This document shows positions 21,652-22,541 of a DNA stretch of 22,541 nucleotides, piece after piece; positions within the stretch are counted from its first letter, which is position 1, and each line of letters opens with the position of its first letter. A program made the translations under genes and the position numbers. The notes under the pieces are model-generated. The model had not been told where the DNA came from and did not search any database. It worked only from the letters and a program-made list of their open reading frames with translations. This stretch comes from an uncultured Prevotella sp. (lineage in GTDB: Bacteria; Bacteroidota; Bacteroidia; Bacteroidales; Bacteroidaceae): NCBI RefSeq assembly GCF_900549175.1, contig NZ_URNN01000046.1:1-22541 (forward strand), given 5' to 3'.

Positions 21652-22300
21652 GATATTTCTTGAAAAAGTTTTTTCCTGCAAACGCATGGAAAGATATTTC
21701 AATCTCTATCCAGATGATGAAGCACGTGCTATCAGGCATTATCAGTGCAACCTGCAACTGGCTGAAGCGTTTTATATCAGCCTGTCGGTGTTTGAGGTTA
21801 CATTACGTAATGCCCTGTGCCGTGAGTTGGAGACAATGACTGGACGTAAGGACTGGTACGCCACATTTCCCACGACTCCCGGACTTGCCAAACTAAACCA
21901 CTATATTTCACAGGCAAACAAGCAGATAGCCGGACGGCACGAAACTATTACACCGTCAAAAGTCATAGCCGAATTGACTTTGGGTTTCTGGGTGTCATTA
22001 CTGAATAGTGAATACGAACGCTTGCTTTGGAAAGACTTGCGCCGGGCTTTCCCATTCATGCCCAAACGGGATAGGCAACGTAAAAACGTATCTGCGCCGC
22101 TGAACACTTTCCGCACATTCCGTAACCGAGTGTTTCACAATGAATCAATTTGCTGGAACATGCGCCGTGTGGAAGAGATACATCATGAAATGATTACCGT
22201 GATGGGCTGGATTAACAAGGATGTTCCCGGCTGGCTGCAACAGACTGACAGATTTTATGCCGTATGTCAGCAAATCAGAAAAACAATGCAATGGGAATGA
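21638..22300 (+). CDS. Abi family HEPN protein, putative RNA-cleaving toxin
   Basis: A 220-residue all-helical protein of the Abi_2-type HEPN group. FEVTLRNAL at residues 52-60 and SKVIAELTLGFWVSLL are typical of the family. FRTFRNRVFHNE at 158-169 carries the HEPN catalytic signature R-x4-H (Arg162, His167), expected to cut RNA. There is no signal peptide. It is at the short end for the family (AbiD/AbiF proteins are nearer 300). Abi genes give abortive phage resistance in other bacteria, and HEPN Abi proteins with partner RNAs have been proposed as relatives of Cas13. The upstream candidate RNA and lower GC than the core fit an RNA-partnered toxin. The family call is firm; the toxin role and RNA partner are inferred. 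Confidence 0.88.
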   Translation: MEYNKIFLEKVFSCKRMERYFNLYPDDEARAIRHYQCNLQLAEAFYISLSVFEVTLRNALCRELETMTGRKDWYATFPTTPGLAKLNHYISQANKQIAGRHETITPSKVIAELTLGFWVSLLNSEYERLLWKDLRRAFPFMPKRDRQRKNVSAPLNTFRTFRNRVFHNESICWNMRRVEEIHHEMITVMGWINKDVPGWLQQTDRFYAVCQQIRKTMQWE

Positions 22301-22357
22301 GTGACAAACATTCAATTCATGTCCACTCCTTTTTAGCTCTTACTTTTACAAGAAATA

Positions 22358-22490
22358 ACTTTACTTTAACGTATGTTAAACGACACCCGTACCACGATTT
22401 CTGCACTACGACGCGAAATACGCGATTTTTCACTCAAAAGGGAAACGCTGACAGTCAGCGGGTTACGCGTATGTTAATTTGTCAATATAG
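22358..22490 (+). repeat. 133-bp dispersed repeat, copy 2
   Basis: This is the inverted partner of 1-133, 117 of 133 positions identical. It holds a 16-nt palindrome TTTAACGTATGTTAAA at 22365-22380, CGCG/CGCG around AAATA before a T-run (22413-22430), and the perfect 15-nt palindrome CGCTGACAGTCAGCG at 22446-22460. It starts 57 bp after the Abi stop. The 51 bp beyond it show no feature I can support. Confidence 0.92.
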
Positions 22491-22541
22491 CAGAGAGACC
22501 CTCCTCTTGCTCCGTTTAGGCCGTACTTGCATCACGGTTAG

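Noticed and set aside
21397..21702. 101-codon frame on the - strand across the Abi upstream region
   Set aside because: It overlaps the 100-residue gene, the small RNA and the Abi start, has no family resemblance, and its frame is explained by AT-rich intergenic DNA.
1..22490. The whole window as one transposon bounded by the inverted repeats
   Set aside because: No transposase or integrase is present, the interior carries essential genes (rpsO, ftsX, uppP), and the repeats are about 88% identical with no visible target duplication.

Overview
The window looks like a chromosomal segment from a Bacteroidota bacterium, most likely order Bacteroidales and probably Prevotellaceae. Three things point there: repeated matches to the Bacteroidota promoter -7 box TAnnTTTG, few Shine-Dalgarno sites, and typical gene sets (ftsX-DUF3098-uppP-truB-queA-folK, a YfhO-family membrane protein, a DUF3791/DUF3990 pair). 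The genus cannot be fixed by reading alone.

Left edge (1-1276): a 133-bp repeat copy at 1-133, then a compact leftward operon of three small genes, DUF3791, DUF3990 (ADP-ribosyltransferase-like) and a third small ORF, which looks like a toxin-antitoxin type module. Core, left part (1278-5130): a leftward YfhO-family membrane protein, and divergent from it mtnN-luxS, which recycle S-adenosylhomocysteine and make the AI-2 precursor. A long hairpin separates luxS from the convergent typA (bipA), which is divergent from rpsO with its own leader and terminator.

Core, middle (7812-13117): a leftward six-gene operon ftsX-DUF3098-uppP-truB-queA-folK, covering division, undecaprenol-phosphate recycling, two tRNA modifications and folate synthesis, then a divergent radical SAM gene. 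Core, right part (13215-19835): a leftward tripartite RND efflux operon (membrane-fusion lipoprotein, inner-membrane pump, outer-membrane factor) ending in an lpxA-type acyltransferase gene.

Right edge (20014-22541): a leftward two-gene unit (an unknown gene and an M15 peptidase), a small orphan ORF, and a HEPN-type Abi family gene. Next to the Abi gene is a candidate ~57-nt RNA, divergently transcribed, with its own -33/-7 promoter and a U-tract terminator. A second, inverted copy of the 133-bp repeat lies at 22358-22490.

The most interesting observations are at the two edges. Both repeat copies (117 of 133 positions identical, no gaps) sit just 3' of a toxin-like unit and in the same orientation relative to it. 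The Abi/HEPN gene has a structured small RNA fully antisense to its predicted mRNA leader. The interior is ordinary housekeeping and efflux DNA.
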